From: Nymphaea colorata
Lineage: Eukaryota > Streptophyta > Magnoliopsida > Nymphaeales > Nymphaeaceae
Assembly (NCBI RefSeq): GCF_008831285.2
Contig: NC_045138.2
Span: 17,083,934 to 17,147,933, forward strand
Length of the DNA stretch: 64,000 bases
Reading direction: 5' to 3'
A program made the position numbers and the translations under genes. The stretch's first letter is position 1; every line of letters begins with the position of its first letter. Of the stretch, positions 12,601 to 24,323 are shown in pieces. Below the pieces are notes generated by a model that saw only the letters and a list, made by a program, of their open reading frames with translations, made no database searches and was not told the DNA's origin.

Positions 12601-13299
12601 TGCACGTACAGTTATTATGGTGGACTCTAACTGTGCATGATAACGACTGATATGAAGTGATGACCATCTTAGCTATTGGCGTTGTGATTCAGGTGGGGAA
12701 AGGACAAATTTCCAGATGACAAACCACTCATATTTTACAAAAAAGGTGACCAGATACTTCCACACCTTAATATAAGAGATGGGCTCGAGGAAGTTCTCAA
12801 AAATATGATTCCTTACATTCAAAGAGAAGTTCCTAAAAGGGTCCTCAAGTTTTGGCGCACACAGTCTCCAAGACATTTTTATGGTGGTGAATGGAACAAA
12901 AATGGTAGTTGTTTACTCAAGAATCCTCTTGGCGAGGACCAGGTATAATTTGATATATTTTTTTTTTCTTCGATTACCGTATGCGATTTTTGGCTTAACA
13001 ATTTGATGTATCACCAGATTGAAGCTTGGTTCAATCCAAAGAATAATGGGGTGAACAGAGAAGCAAGAGAAGTGAATTCTATTATCAGGCAGAGTTTGCT
13101 AGACTCAAATATCCGCTTGCTTGATCTGACTCATTTGAGTGAGTTCAGAGCAGATGCTCATCCCGCAATTTGGTTGGGAAGACAAGATGCAGTGTCCATA
13201 TGGGGTCAGGATTGCATGCACTGGTGCTTGCCTGGAGTTCCGGACACATGGGTTGATATTCTCGCAGCACTGATTAAGGACAGTTTTGAGAAGGGGTGA
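6620..13299 (+). CDS. TBL: Trichome birefringence-like (TBL/DUF231) polysaccharide O-acetyltransferase, TBL12/13-like
   Basis: Four exons: 6620-7236, 10441-10581, 12693-12942 and 13018-13299, all with GT-AG junctions in phase, giving 429 aa. Residues 18-40 form a signal anchor, so this should be a type II Golgi protein. The TBL domain follows (CDYQRGKWVYD at 77-87). The catalytic GDS motif is GDSLNEN at 151-157, with Ser153 the expected nucleophile. The C-terminal DxxH motif is D401-C-M-H404, inside the conserved HWCLPGVPDTW block. Members transfer acetyl groups to wall polysaccharides such as xylan, mannan or pectin; which substrate applies here cannot be told. The GDSLNEN form and the start of the second exon (E-WQSS after the exon 1 join) resemble the TBL12/13 branch. 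Introns 1 and 2 are large (3.2 and 2.1 kb); intron 2 holds a perfect 26-bp inverted repeat. The gene appears intact. Confidence 0.93.
7237..10440 (+). other. Intron 1 of the TBL gene
   Basis: A 3.2 kb intron with donor GA|GTAAGT and acceptor GATGTAAAG|GTGG. It is strongly AT-rich, especially 8600-10300, with long A/T homopolymers. Words such as TGTACA/TGTAC and TATGCAATATACAG recur between 9050 and 10260, suggesting decayed short repeats, but no element ends could be defined. No open frame in it looks coding. Confidence 0.7.
11869..11963. repeat. Perfect 26-bp inverted repeat (hairpin) inside TBL intron 2
   Basis: Arms at 11869-11894 and 11938-11963 are exact reverse complements over 26 bases, with a 43-base loop. 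The core word AGAAACCATAGTCTT (left arm) recurs in direct orientation at 11980 and 12027. The transcript would fold into a stable stem. Confidence 0.85.
11972..12080. repeat. Short direct repeats next to the intron 2 hairpin
   Basis: The block 'GCACGGTT.AGTGCAGAAACCATAG...TCTTTCACAAAGA' is present twice, followed by a third, partial copy (GCACTGTTGAATGCAGAAAG). The spacing is about 47 then 53 bases. The second copy has a small extra TAATAT. The repeats share their core with the hairpin arms just upstream, so the whole tract probably grew by local duplication. Confidence 0.7.
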
Positions 13300-16200
13300 T
13301 ATATCTCTACCTTCTGTTGGTGGATTACTGTCATCCCTATGTAGTGGAGAAGCAAAGCGAGTCATCCAGTTTTCAACCCTCAAGCAACTTCCAGCTACCT
13401 AAGATGCTAATAATTTTGTTTTATTGTATTTCATTTTTTTGGATTTACCATCTTGTCAGGGTTGAAAGTTGCCTGTTAGTTTGAAAAGCTCAAAAGAAGA
13501 TGACTGTCATAGTTACTACTTCAGCCATTGGGGATGATTGAGGGTATGAATCTGTCAATACTTTCATCAAAGAGGCAGTTCACCTTAAGTTGAGGATGGA
13601 TTTGGCAAGAATCACGTGGCTATGGCAGGAAGCCAGTGTTTGTTGAAGTTGAGCTTCTGATAGCTTGCTCGCTCCAGCTTAGTCGTTGCTAGAAATTAAG
13701 AATTATTTTTAGTCATTATGTTGCGTGGTGTGTACCATTTTTGCATCTCATGGAGGTATTCCCACGTTGTGGTCGAAAGCTTTTGTTCCTTCAGTAAGGT
13801 TCGGTCTAAAAAGAAGAGAAAAAAATGTTCCTGGGTTGCATTCGGCACACAAGCATGTATACATTAATATGTATGCATGTTCCTCTGTTGTCCAGATCTA
13901 ATGTTGCAAAGAAACATAGTTTCCCTATTCGTTCTATCAGAAGCAGGGCCATGTCACCCCGCGACGGCCTTTGAGCTTACTAATCCACGATTCACTGTGC
14001 CTGATGCGTAACAGTAATCTGAACTGATCTACAAGAAATTGGAAGGCGCTAACAAGATGTCTCCTGTGTTGTAACATCTGAAAATAAATGGGTTCTTTCC
14101 TCCCGTTTACTTTTTTATAGAGCTCAATGGCCTTTTTCCAATGAAATGAATTAAGTACTCTTAGAAGAAGAAGATTAACTACAAAGATACATTGATAATT
14201 TCAATGAGATAAACCCATTTATACGAGTTCACAGCTGTGGGAAGATCCTGACTTTAGTTGAAATAGCGGAAAAATATGGCTTTTCTAAGTGTGAACGTTG
14301 GACGGGCTCGACAGTGCAGAAAGGCAGAAATGGATTTCGGAATTGCTCATGCGTCAGAAAGATAGTTGCACGTACTCACACAGATTCAAATATGTTTTCG
14401 AGACAGATGAAACAACAATTAGGCGAAGATTTAACGTTGTGCATTAAGCACTACAGAAAGGTAATTTTCACGTTTAAAAGTGTTTTCAAGAGACGAAGCA
14501 TCAATTACGTGACGCCTCATGTTGCAATGGTTCAAGTAAAAGCAAAATCACCTGCAAGTGTGAAAATAGTTTCGGAAAGCACCAGGGTTTCTCTTGTGAA
14601 CTTTGAAACTTGAGTGGTCTATGGTCATATTTCATAGGCTAGAAGTCATGTTGAGCCATGTTTTGTCACCTGAATGTTTGTAATCGGTTAATCTTGAAAC
14701 GCAGATCAACTTCTTAACCACCCCATGTGACCGAAGGCTCAAGTTCTTAGTTTCCTTTTCTCTGTTGGACGTTGAAGGAAACCCCAAAGTCGGTGCGGTT
14801 GAAACACTGAAACTGATAGTCTCGTCATTTTCTTGTGATCTTTTACGTGGGCATTTACGAAATTGGCTGACAGATGTATGGAAGACGCAGTTGTCGGTTG
14901 AATTGATTTTCTTTTCCGTAATTACGACTCTCTGTTGTAGATTGTCGTTGTTCTTCTTTATTATTTTCTTGATTTCTTCCTTACAATTGAACCTTTCTTG
15001 GTGTAGTAAGTTGGATTGAGAAGAATTGAATAGTAAAAAGACACGAGAAAAGAAGAAATGGATTGATGAATGAAGCGCATATTTGTTTTGTTCTTTATTA
15101 ACCTTCACCTGATCATAGTTGATCTTCAGGTAGGTGCCAAGAATCCTTTTTCTCGTACCCTTGAGAGAAACTTTCCAAGGAACAGGTCACTTAATGGGCT
15201 CGCGTAAGAGGTAAGTTTGTGGAGCCTCAAAAACTGACCGCAACACCATGAAAAATCTCAGAGTGCAAATTGGTATTACAGAACTTGATTTATGATAGCG
15301 TGAGTGCTCATCTATTGGTATAGCGGCAAACTTGATTAACATCAAGTTCACCTGTTGGTGGTGGTGGTGGTATCAGAGTGCAAATTGGTATAACGGCAAA
15401 CTTGACTTACGGTTTCTATTCAAAACCAAGACCATTTTTAGCCATTCTGTCGGCAGCTTGCCTTCCATCTACTCAGCCCCTCTCTGCACAACGAACATCC
15501 TCAAAACCTCCAAGAATCAGGACCAAAGCCCCATCAGCAGCCAGGCAACTGAGCTCCAGCGCCTTCTGCTGCAGCAGCAACCAGGACGCTAGGTTCGGGG
15601 CCAAGCTGAGGGCGCAGACTATGAAGCACAAGGTCTCCAGACTCTAGATAACGGAAGCCATGAAGAAGAGCAGGGCCCTTCTCTTTGACCCTGTGCGAGC
15701 ACTCGGGCTCGAGAAAGGAGGATATGAGTAAGAAATGGGTGGGACTCAGACACTCGGTGAATCAGAGAAGACAGACTGCCACAAGAGTTCCATTGCAGAA
15801 TGGGGCGCCTTTTTTCTGCCTCTCGTTGAAATCGGTAAGGGGAATGGTTAAGGAGCACGTCTGTGAAGGGATCATTATGTTGCTTAGTTCTGCAGACTGA
15901 AGGATTTTCTGGCTGTTCGCAGTACCTAGTTCCTTTTTTCCACCTTCAGTCATATTTGTGTACTTGATATTTCATCTCTTTTGGTCTTTGATTTGTTTCG
16001 TTGGGCATCTTCAAGTGGGTCATTTACCATTGGGTTTATGTGTTCATTGGTTCGGGTAAGGATAAGAATGCAAAAGGATAAGAATCCTGTCCTTTTTGGA
16101 GGGAGAGTGATCGAGTTTGGTGTTCAAATATTTGCTGTTGCATAACGACAGGCCCATGATATTATTTCTCGACGACGATTTGATTCTTTTCTTCTTTTCT

Positions 16201-16537
16201 TTTTCTATATGCTTCTGCCACTGCCACAATCAACAAACAGTTGATCCCTTCCGCAGTACTTTTTGAATTCCGACCAGAAAGAAGTGATCTGCATTACCCT
16301 TGGAATCGATTGGTCTTGCTCATGTTCGGTAATATTTGATTTTTCTGGTCCCTTATGCATGAAATTATTGCTTTCTGACAAGAAACAAAATCATAGTCTT
16401 TCTCTTGGAATTTGCTTGGTCCTGCTCATTTTAATTAGAATTTGATCCAACCATTCCCTTAGACTGAAGCTATTGGATTCTGACAGGAAAGGAAGTCGTA
16501 GTTACTTGCTGACAGTCTCATTGTATGTATGTTTGGC

Positions 16538-16572
<35 letters not shown>

Positions 16573-17689
16573 ATATTAAAAGTAGTATAAATAGTTGTTT
16601 TGCCGTAAACTGTCATTAATCTCTTACGTCAACACTTTTTAAGCAACAGATTTTTGACTTCTATCTATCAGATGCCAACATATTTTAATTGCCTTATTTA
16701 TCCTTTTACGTATAACGTTTGTGAATGTCGATTCTTTACCATCAAACTATTCGTGCTGCAAAGAGACATTGATTATCTTATGGCTCAAAAACACAACTAA
16801 ATTTGAAAAATAGCTGATACAATATGTATCTTACTAAATCAATCCTAATATCACATCTATAAGATTAGATTGAATTAAAAAAAAAAATCACATGAAAGTA
16901 TGCACCTTAAGGTTGTCTGTTTTCGTGCTTGAGCTGTGACATGAGAGAGAAAGAGAGAGAATTACAACCAAAGGCTGAAGGATGGTGAGGAGAGAATAAA
17001 GGGGAGGTAGTGTGAATCAATCGTGAGATTCACTGGGAGCGGCTTTGTCTCCACACTGCTGTTGCAGTTGATCCCCACAAGCTGCTACAGTTGGTTTTGA
17101 GCATTGATTCATATTCAGAAGATGCTTTTCAATGATTGAAAACATCTCCTATGCAACTTGGCGTTTCAGCATCAGTGGCTTTTATTTTCCCCTTTTTCTT
17201 TTTGTTCAGCCAGCTGCTTTAGGTGGGGTGGCAAGGAATTAAAAAAAAAAAAAAGCTCATCTTCCAACGGCTAACATATTCACACCTGAAAAAGCCTCTG
17301 CAAAGATCTGAAACGGGAATCTTCAAAGGAAAAAAGAAGAAAAGGAGAGGAAGAAGAGTGTTGTTGAGAGCAATAATTTCTCGAAAACATGTCTGAGTTT
17401 TAAAATAAGGTCTAAGTTGACTAGCCTTGAGGGGTTTAGCTAGGAGGCTGGGCCATGATTTTAGTGATATGGACGCTTACCTCTTGTGTTAATCACCAAC
17501 ACATGTCAAGACCTTGGGAGCGAGGGAATGGCCATGAAGATTTTATATCCTGGGCGTGCAACCAAATCTCTCGACTAGGAGAAATATCCTGCAAGTTGAA
17601 CAAAAATGAATGTCTAATTGATTGAGCAAAGAGGGAAAAAAAATTTGGCCAGTTCTCTTGTTATATCATTAAAATTCGGGCCTCTTTTC
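13300..17689. other. TBL 3' flank and spacer, no supported gene
   Basis: The first few hundred bases are probably the TBL 3' untranslated region. Open frames at 14314-14613 (+) and 14632-15108 (-) show no recognisable motif. Between 15258 and 15405 the phrases AGAGTGCAAATTGGTAT and TTGGTATA.CGGCAAACTTGA each occur twice, a decayed local duplication next to a GTGGTGGTGGTGG run. The stretch 15430-15900 is more GC-rich and open in several frames on both strands, but no frame was recognised. An (AT)15 microsatellite lies at 16541-16570. Confidence 0.5.
16541..16570. repeat. (AT)n microsatellite
   Basis: Thirty bases of uninterrupted AT dinucleotides. Confidence 0.95.
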
Positions 17690-18000
17690 ATGTAACTATT
17701 ATCGATCAATATAAATACTAAGGTCCATTCCATTTCGACAAAAGACCTACACTCGAGCTCCTTAGCTTTGCGTCCGCTATCCTGATCATGATTTTCTTAC
17801 CCCCAGAGGTAATAAAGGAAACGAAGGGGCCTTCCCCTTGAGCTCGGTTGTGGGTGAGGAGGGATTCGAACCCTCAACACCATGGTTCGTAGCCACATGA
17901 GCTACAGGCCCCACGTCGTCTCCACTGAATCTGTTCCTGGGAGTACCCTCCAAAAGAAACCTTTTCTCTCCTCAGTCATTTTATTTCAGATTAAGAAGAT
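17690..18000 (-). other. Nuclear plastid DNA insertion (NUPT) from the 5S rRNA-trnR(ACG) region
   Basis: Read on the minus strand, this stretch follows the plastid inverted-repeat order: spacer, 'GTGGAGACGACGTGGGGCC', trnR-ACG, then CCACAACCG, a GGGGAAGG.CC tract, CTCTGGGGGTAAG, AAAATCATGATC and GGATAGCGGAC, ending near TTTTGTCGAAATGG. These words are characteristic of plastid DNA downstream of the 5S rRNA gene. The surrounding sequence is ordinary nuclear spacer and the tRNA is broken, so this is an old transfer rather than organelle contamination. The boundaries are approximate, because I compare with plastid sequence from memory. Confidence 0.8.
17851..17911 (-). pseudogene. trnR-ACG: Decayed plastid tRNA-Arg(ACG)
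   Basis: The minus strand keeps the 5' acceptor and D-stem start (GGGCCTGTAGCTCA), the anticodon arm with ACG (GGCTACGAACC) and the T arm (GGGTTCGAATCCC). It is 61 nt, against 74 in the intact plastid gene. Thirteen bases of the D arm are missing right after GCTCA, so it cannot fold normally. The differences from the plastid consensus I recall are mainly C to T or G to A, and most fall at CpG sites (for example ACCACGG to ACCATGG, CTCGCCC to CTCACCC). That is the usual decay of methylated inserted plastid DNA. Confidence 0.82.
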
Positions 18001-18110
18001 GTGGAAGCGCGTCTCTATGTAACAAGGAAAAATCAAATAACACGAAAACACCTTTATAGAGGGATAAAATGAAAATACTAACAAAAATCACTTTGTATAA
18101 AGATTAAGGG

Positions 18111-18307
18111 GGGCGTTTGAATGCCACTCCAAAACTACTCTTTGAAAGTGTTTGGATGACAAGAAAATGCTGTTGGGTTTTCACAAAACAGTGGTTTCAC
18201 AAAACAGTGTTTTCACCTGAGGATGAAAAAACCCATACCCCCCAGGTTTTTATCAAAAAATCTAGTTTTACATAATGAAAACCTGGTTTTTACTTGAGCA
18301 TCCAAAC
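18111..18307. mobile_element. Possible MITE
   Basis: The left end GGGCGTTTGAATGCCAC and the reversed right end GTTTGGATGCTCAAG are loosely similar. The interior contains inverted words (AAAACCTGG against CCAGGTTTTT). A 'GGGCGTTTGAATG' start is typical of short plant DNA transposons. No target duplication was found. Confidence 0.35.
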
Positions 18308-18598
18308 TTGCAAACTAGGTTTTAAAGTGCCTTCTTCTTCAATCTCCAAATTATGAAGTTATCAGAGATCAGGTTCAAGTTAGATGTCTCGCACCTTGAG
18401 AGCGTTTTCTGACGTAAATAAATAATTGATAAATTAACATAGAGTTCACGGAACCATGAAATAAGTATTACATATTATATGCTAACTAAGCATTTTATGA
18501 TCAATGACATACGCAATTAATTCTTTTATTCTTTGATTAATGGGGAGAAGGGCACCAGTACTCAACCGTCGTCTACATTATCCCCAATGAAGAACTCT

Positions 18599-18761
18599 AG
18601 GGGCCCATTTGGAAAAGGTAACGAATTGTTATTGTTTCCTGATCCTAAAAATTAGTGCAGTTTTACAGAATATTGTATTAGCTTGTTTCAAGAATCTGCC
18701 CGAATCTTTTAAACAAGTTTAGCAGATAGTAACAATTTGTTACCATTGTCAAACAGCTCCT
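18599..18761. mobile_element. Short hAT-like MITE with ~35-bp imperfect terminal inverted repeats
   Basis: The left terminus AGGGGCCCATTTGGAAAAGG continues as TAACGAATTGTTA. The right terminus, reversed, reads AGGAGCTGTTTGACAATGG and continues as TAACAAATTGTTA. The flanks are AAGAACTC and AAGAACAA, a likely 8-bp target duplication with two changes. At about 163 bp it has no coding capacity. The 8-bp duplication and the GGGGC..TTTGG end suggest the hAT superfamily. Confidence 0.6.
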
Positions 18762-21700
18762 AAGAACAAATGGCACAACTTGGGTGGGCAGATTCGCTGT
18801 AGGCCCTCGTCTTTTGCAGGATTTTGGTATTAGACCAATAATATGAGGGAATTCCAGAGAAGTTTATCTCTTTAATTAAATCGTTAGAGCGAAGTATAAT
18901 TAGTTTAAGAACAATCCCATGGATTTAATAATGATCTTGTTATGCTGTGGGGGCACGTGATGATTTTGCTTGTCAAATTGCCCACATGAACCGAGCTAAT
19001 TATTTTACCTTTCTAAAAAAAATGGAGAAAATAAAATTGGTTCATATTCGTTGCCACCACCATCGTCCCTAGTGGAGCCGACAGTCGCAGGTTCCAGGCG
19101 CTCAGGCCCATTTGCCTGATTGGCCCACCATTATCTCTTAAACAAAGATCATGCTCTTTCTTTATGTGCAAGAGGGAAATATGTTTGTTTAATTTAGTCT
19201 GATCTACTGTTTAAGCATCGGATGTTGACATTCAAATTCACACCATAGAGAGTTAGAGATCTTGTTGTTTAGTTTTAATATGATATCCTAGTTTTTTTCT
19301 TTCGTTGGCATACTAATAAATAGCATTGCTGACGTTGAATTCACACACCACAGTGAGGATTTATTTCTTTACTTCAAATCTAAAACTAATCTCTGATGTT
19401 GAGTTGAAATTACACAGCAGGAGAGAGAGAGAGAGGATTGTTTACTTTTGGTATCTAGCGGACTCTTCTGGCACTTGCTTTTGCGAGTGCTTGCTGTCAT
19501 GGCAGACTAATCATCACAAAGCTATGTGATTGCAAGATGAAGATGATGATGATCCTGAAAATAGAGAAACTACCTCCTCCTCCTCCCATTCTCTCTCTCT
19601 CTCTCTCTCTCACTCTCTGTTGCCTTGTGGAGGCTGAATTGCAATTGCACTTGCACTTGTCCCAATGCTTTCTTGCCAACGTTGATGCCATTGCACCTTT
19701 GTCAACTGAGCAAGAAAATTTCTAAAAAACAACCAAAGCTTTTGAAAAAGTAAGCCCATGAACTGCACCTAATTGTGATCACTAGATAAGTTTATATATA
19801 TATATATATAATATAACTGCATGACAGATCTTCTTGTCCATTTCGGCCAGTCCTATTTTGATCACCCGCCAACATCTTGAGATGGAAGGGTACTTGACTC
19901 AAATATAAGCCGTTAATCCATTCAAATCAAATTACTAATTTTCAAGAAGATGGCCTTAAACACCTAATGAGTATTATATAATGTTTAACATGTCATATTT
20001 CTTTTGATACAAAAATCTTTTACATTTTCAACAGAAAAAAGTTAAACAAATGAAAATAATTATACAAGAAAATTCTCGAAGCTTGCTAATTTTATCCTGT
20101 TGGATAAACTCTAAACCATGGGCCAACGACGGCCCCTCATCTCATTTTGGAAGAGGACCATCCAACAATAATTTAATGACGATGCAGGTTGAACAATCTC
20201 TTGAGACCTGACCGCCGCACAGGAGATGAGGTCACTGCTGTGACATGATGCTTGGTATGAACCATAAATATAAAACAATCAAAATCGCTGAGAAGACCAA
20301 TCTCTGCTAGAATACTGAGTCAGAGTTCAATTCATTCCTTATCTTCAGTTAGATAATCTCAGGTTTTAAAATCTTTCATCTGGTGCGGCGTCGCTTTCAA
20401 AACATGCTAGCTTGACGCTCAGGTTTGAAACTGCAACCAAGGAAGACTTTTTAATTCCTCTTGAACTTGAGGAAGTAATTTGCCGATCTCAGGCAGAATC
20501 AATGCATGGACTTCATCATGGCGATTTGTTTTTAGCAGAGTGGTGGATTTAGTTTAGGCTATTTTGGCAGGAAAAGGGAAAAACAACTGTTGTTTCAGTG
20601 CAATTATGTAGTTAATCATATAATACTCAGGCAACTTCAGAGGTTCATGAAAAGCCAATTTAAGCATCAAAACGAATTAACTCTCTCTATTCTGTTTTGA
20701 AAAATCTTCAGTCAAATCTCGGGATTCAACGTGGCAAAAATACTACGGAGTTCAGGAACCGAGAGAATTGCAGCCACAAGCTCCACTCGACCAAGATATG
20801 TAAAGATTAGACCAAAGGTTTCCCCGACATGCTCTGTTGCTGACAGGATTAACACCTTTTGCAGATTTTCGTTACAGTTCCCGCTAAAGATAAAGGAATT
20901 CATCCATTTCTGTTCCTGTGATTAAAAGAACATTCAAGAAAAATAGCAGTTGCAGCTTCCTTCTGCTCTTCCATATATACAGTTCACCGACCGCCCACAA
21001 TTTCTGCCCCCCGATTAACGCCTTACCAGTCTCTTCATGGGCACTTTGTGGATGAAGATGGAGGGACGCATCTGATGGATGGACTTCAAGTCAGGTTTTT
21101 GTCTCTTCTGTTAAGAGGTTGGCTCCTTGATTTTCGCGTCTCCTTTTTTGACTTGAACCAACTTTTTTTTTTTCCCCACAAAAGAAAACTAAAGAAGAAA
21201 ACGGAAAGCAGGAAATGGCATCCGAGAAGAATACCATGCGTCTTTACAAAGTAAATTGATCAAGGCCACGCTGCTTTTTTATGACCTCAAAGGGAATAAA
21301 TAACAGAGAAAGCAAGCATCATGACATGGAAAAAAAAATTGAGTGTTGACGGTGAGGAACCTGCAAGTACTAACTCTCTATAATCAATCCACTAGATTTG
21401 TATACAGAACAGGTCCTTGTCTATGTGAATGATGCAACAAAATGACCAACATTAGATTCTTATTTCAAGGTTTTCTGTCCCACTTGCTACTGGAGTCATT
21501 AACTCGAAAGAAACTTACACTACCCTACAATATTAACAGAAATGGGTCAACTATATTTATTACCAAGGACAAGAACATCTAAGGGCGAAGAGAATTAGAC
21601 ACTGAATAGATCAGGCCTAGTCTTGATGAATATCCTTCTGCAGGAAAGTGCATGCGTTGTGAAAAACATTATTTTGAGGAAGAAAAGGCAAAGAATTTAA

Positions 21701-22462
21701 TCTTAAAAAATAAAAACAAAGTCCTCTCCAGCTAAATCTGGCAGAGGGACCAAATACAAACGGGTAAACAAAATTTCTACAGGATACTCAAAGACAAACT
21801 ACCAAACGCCAGGAGCTCCGATACAAGCAGGTATCAGAGAGAGAACTAGGTTAACCATTTTGGTTAAGCACACAATTATAATAAAAAGGACGAACCAAGA
21901 ATTTAAAATAGATACTGTCAGGAGAAAACGTTTGACATAGGGAAGAAATTGTTGTTTACTGACCTGCGGAATCACCACCTGATCATAGATACTAAGTTTA
22001 GTGCTAGCTGAGTAGCTTTCAGTCCTAGTTTCAGTTTCATTCTTATGAAAGTTGTATTATTTTGCTATGAAGCGGTGAAAAGCGTTATATCAAAGAGAGA
22101 AAACAAACAGCTCAATGCATTCGATTCAGGAAAGTGTACATTTTTAACTCAACAGATGCTGCCACAATGGAAGAACTTACATGTCCTATTGCAGCTTCCC
22201 ACCAATCTACCCACTAACGCAACAGATACTGCCACCACGGGAGAACTCTTGCATGTTTCCACTCCTATTGTAGCTTCCCACCAACCTATCCCACCTATGA
22301 AAAGGTTATGAAGCTCCAAAAGTTCTTCAGAAATTTACTTGCCACATCTTCATATGATCAGCTTGAACAATGCATATTATTTACAACAAAAAGGTCAAGC
22401 ATCACCAGTCATGCGCATGAAGGCACTGTCTATGAACCAATCCAACTGGCACCCGCTAAGGA
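18762..22462. other. Spacer downstream of the WRKY gene
   Basis: No gene is supported. GA/CT microsatellites occur at 19422-19435 and 19590-19612. At 20712-20925 both strands are open for about 63 codons, but neither translation is recognisable. The part nearest 22462 is probably the WRKY 3' untranslated region. It contains a direct repeat at about 22155-22290, built on the word 'CCTATTG.AGCTTCCCACCAA', present at 22192 and 22265. Confidence 0.5.
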
Positions 22463-24323
22463 CTACGCATGGGTAGGTTGGGGCAGTAGTCTGGAATGAT
22501 TGTGTTCCCCTTCATAGGTAACAATAAGCATGGATGGATCTTCCAAGCACCTTTCTACATGCTTTCTTGCAGGGCATCCTCTCATGCTGCTACATTTATA
22601 ATAGCCCCTGCACAAACAAAACAAGCCATATATCTCATTTACAGAGTAAATTCTATGTTTCAGGCCACGTTACCAAAGATGAGGGTCAAGTAAATAAGAC
22701 AAATTTGTACAACTTGGGGCTCTGTATTGTTTGCATAACCTAATTGCGTTAGCATGAATCTCAAATGACAAAAAGCTAAGCCATATGGACCTCAAACGTG
22801 AGCAAGTTCAACTCTCACAATAAGCATTGCCGGATGTTTCAGTCAACAGGATGAAAGGAAAGCAAATTCAATTAGCGATCTTGCAGACTCTGAACCATGA
22901 CAGAGTTCATCTCATTGAATTGCGGGTGTGTGCCAATTATACAAAACACAAACAAGGATAGCTATCTAACAGATGTTCTGAAGCGAAGGCTCCAAATAGA
23001 AGCAAAAAAGCAGCTGAAGATAATTTAATTTTCCAGAAATTAACCATGCAAGAATCGGAAACCAAGCCATCTCAACATGCAGTGATACTTCAATTGTTCC
23101 TTTTTACCCAGGTCCAAAGAACAACGACATCAATAAGTGCGCCTAGAAGAACAAATCAAGGTTCAGCTATCCATTTGAGATCATGGCAAATCAGCAATCA
23201 ATCATGGGCTAAAATTCCAGATGGACAAAAGATTGGTCAAGATCCGTGACAGCTATGTACTTCCTCTCCCTATGTACTTCTATTTTCTCCCGTCACCAGC
23301 AATCCAGCTAAGGCACAGAAGATGGATCCAAAGACTAACCGCCAAGACCATCTATAGATTCAATACCCTTGCCAAATTGCTGACCTAGAAAAAGGCAATC
23401 TCGAAAAAGCAACAAACAAGGGAGAAATGGGTACCTTGGATGAGGTGATCCCTTGATTGGTTTCTGCCCATACTTCCTCCAGGAGTACTCATCAGGTGGA
23501 ATATCAGCAAGCTTGTTACTTATAGCAGGCACCTTAATGGATCTCTTAATCCTCAACTTCCTGCAAGCAACCAAAGGAATGAATGTTCCAATCCCTTAAC
23601 TATCTGTATCAACATCCCACAAAACCAGACACACACACAAAAAAAGTCCAATAGAAATAACAACAGAAAGATAAATTCCAAAAAAATTTCAGACCTTCTT
23701 TTTGAACAGTGACATCTTCCAGTTGTTCCACATTTCCCACCATTACCATCCTCTCCTTTTCCTGAGCACTTCCTCTTCTGGTGGTGGCTGATCCTGTCCT
23801 GAGAAGAGGAGGGGCCGATTAGGCGAAACGCCTTTCCGTCCATATTGGCCACACTCCCATCCATACTGAGAGACGACATGAATGACCTGGTTGAGGACAT
23901 GGTCGGCGTGCAGCTAGAGTTATCAAACTTCAAGTTTATGCTGCTGTTGCTCCTCCTGTACAAGAGATCAGCCTGAAGCTTCATCTGCTGAAGGAAATGG
24001 AAGTGGGCACTCGGTGACTGTGGATGAGGAGGGCAGTGAGGAAGCTCAGGGTAGGCCTTGGGTGCTGTCGGGTCCAAGCCCAGCTTGGGATTCTCCATGC
24101 ATATCTTCTGCCTTGGTGAGGATTGGGTGCTGCCATTTCTGAACCTTGCATGGCCCGCCTTGTGGTTGAGAAGAGACACCACCCTCCTGAACTTCATGAG
24201 GGCCTCCCCGGTTAGGGCCACCACTGTGTTCCTCTCCGAACCCTCTTGAGGTTGAGACAGCGTGCTTATCAGCCTGTGGCAGCAGTCAACTGCTGCCTTG
24301 TTTGCTTCCTCCACCTCCTCCAT
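22463..24323 (-). CDS. WRKY: WRKY transcription factor, group IId (WRKY21/39/74-like)
   Basis: Three minus-strand exons: 24323-23695, 23560-23435 and 22607-22463, joined in phase through GT-AG introns of 134 and 827 bp, giving 299 aa. The start [18 protein letters not shown] is the first ATG and matches the family N-terminus. Residues 44-62 form the calmodulin-binding C motif ending in HARFR (58-62). A Cys/His plant zinc-cluster block with basic residues ([19 protein letters not shown]) precedes the DNA-binding domain. WRKYGQK is at 237-243, and the zinc ligands are C257, C263, H287 and H289 (C-X5-C-X23-H-X-H). The intron inside the WRKY domain, splitting the Arg codon of SPHPR, is the conserved position for this group. 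It should bind W-boxes (TTGAC[C/T]) in the nucleus and respond to calcium-calmodulin. The tail after the zinc finger is only ten residues. All key residues are present. Confidence 0.95.

Noticed and set aside
20712-20925. Overlapping 63-64 codon frames on both strands
   Set aside because: Neither translation resembles a known exon and no in-phase partner exon with GT-AG borders was found.
22496-22743. Plus-strand frames at the WRKY last exon
   Set aside because: They are antisense shadows; the minus strand encodes the zinc-finger half of the WRKY domain with all four ligands.
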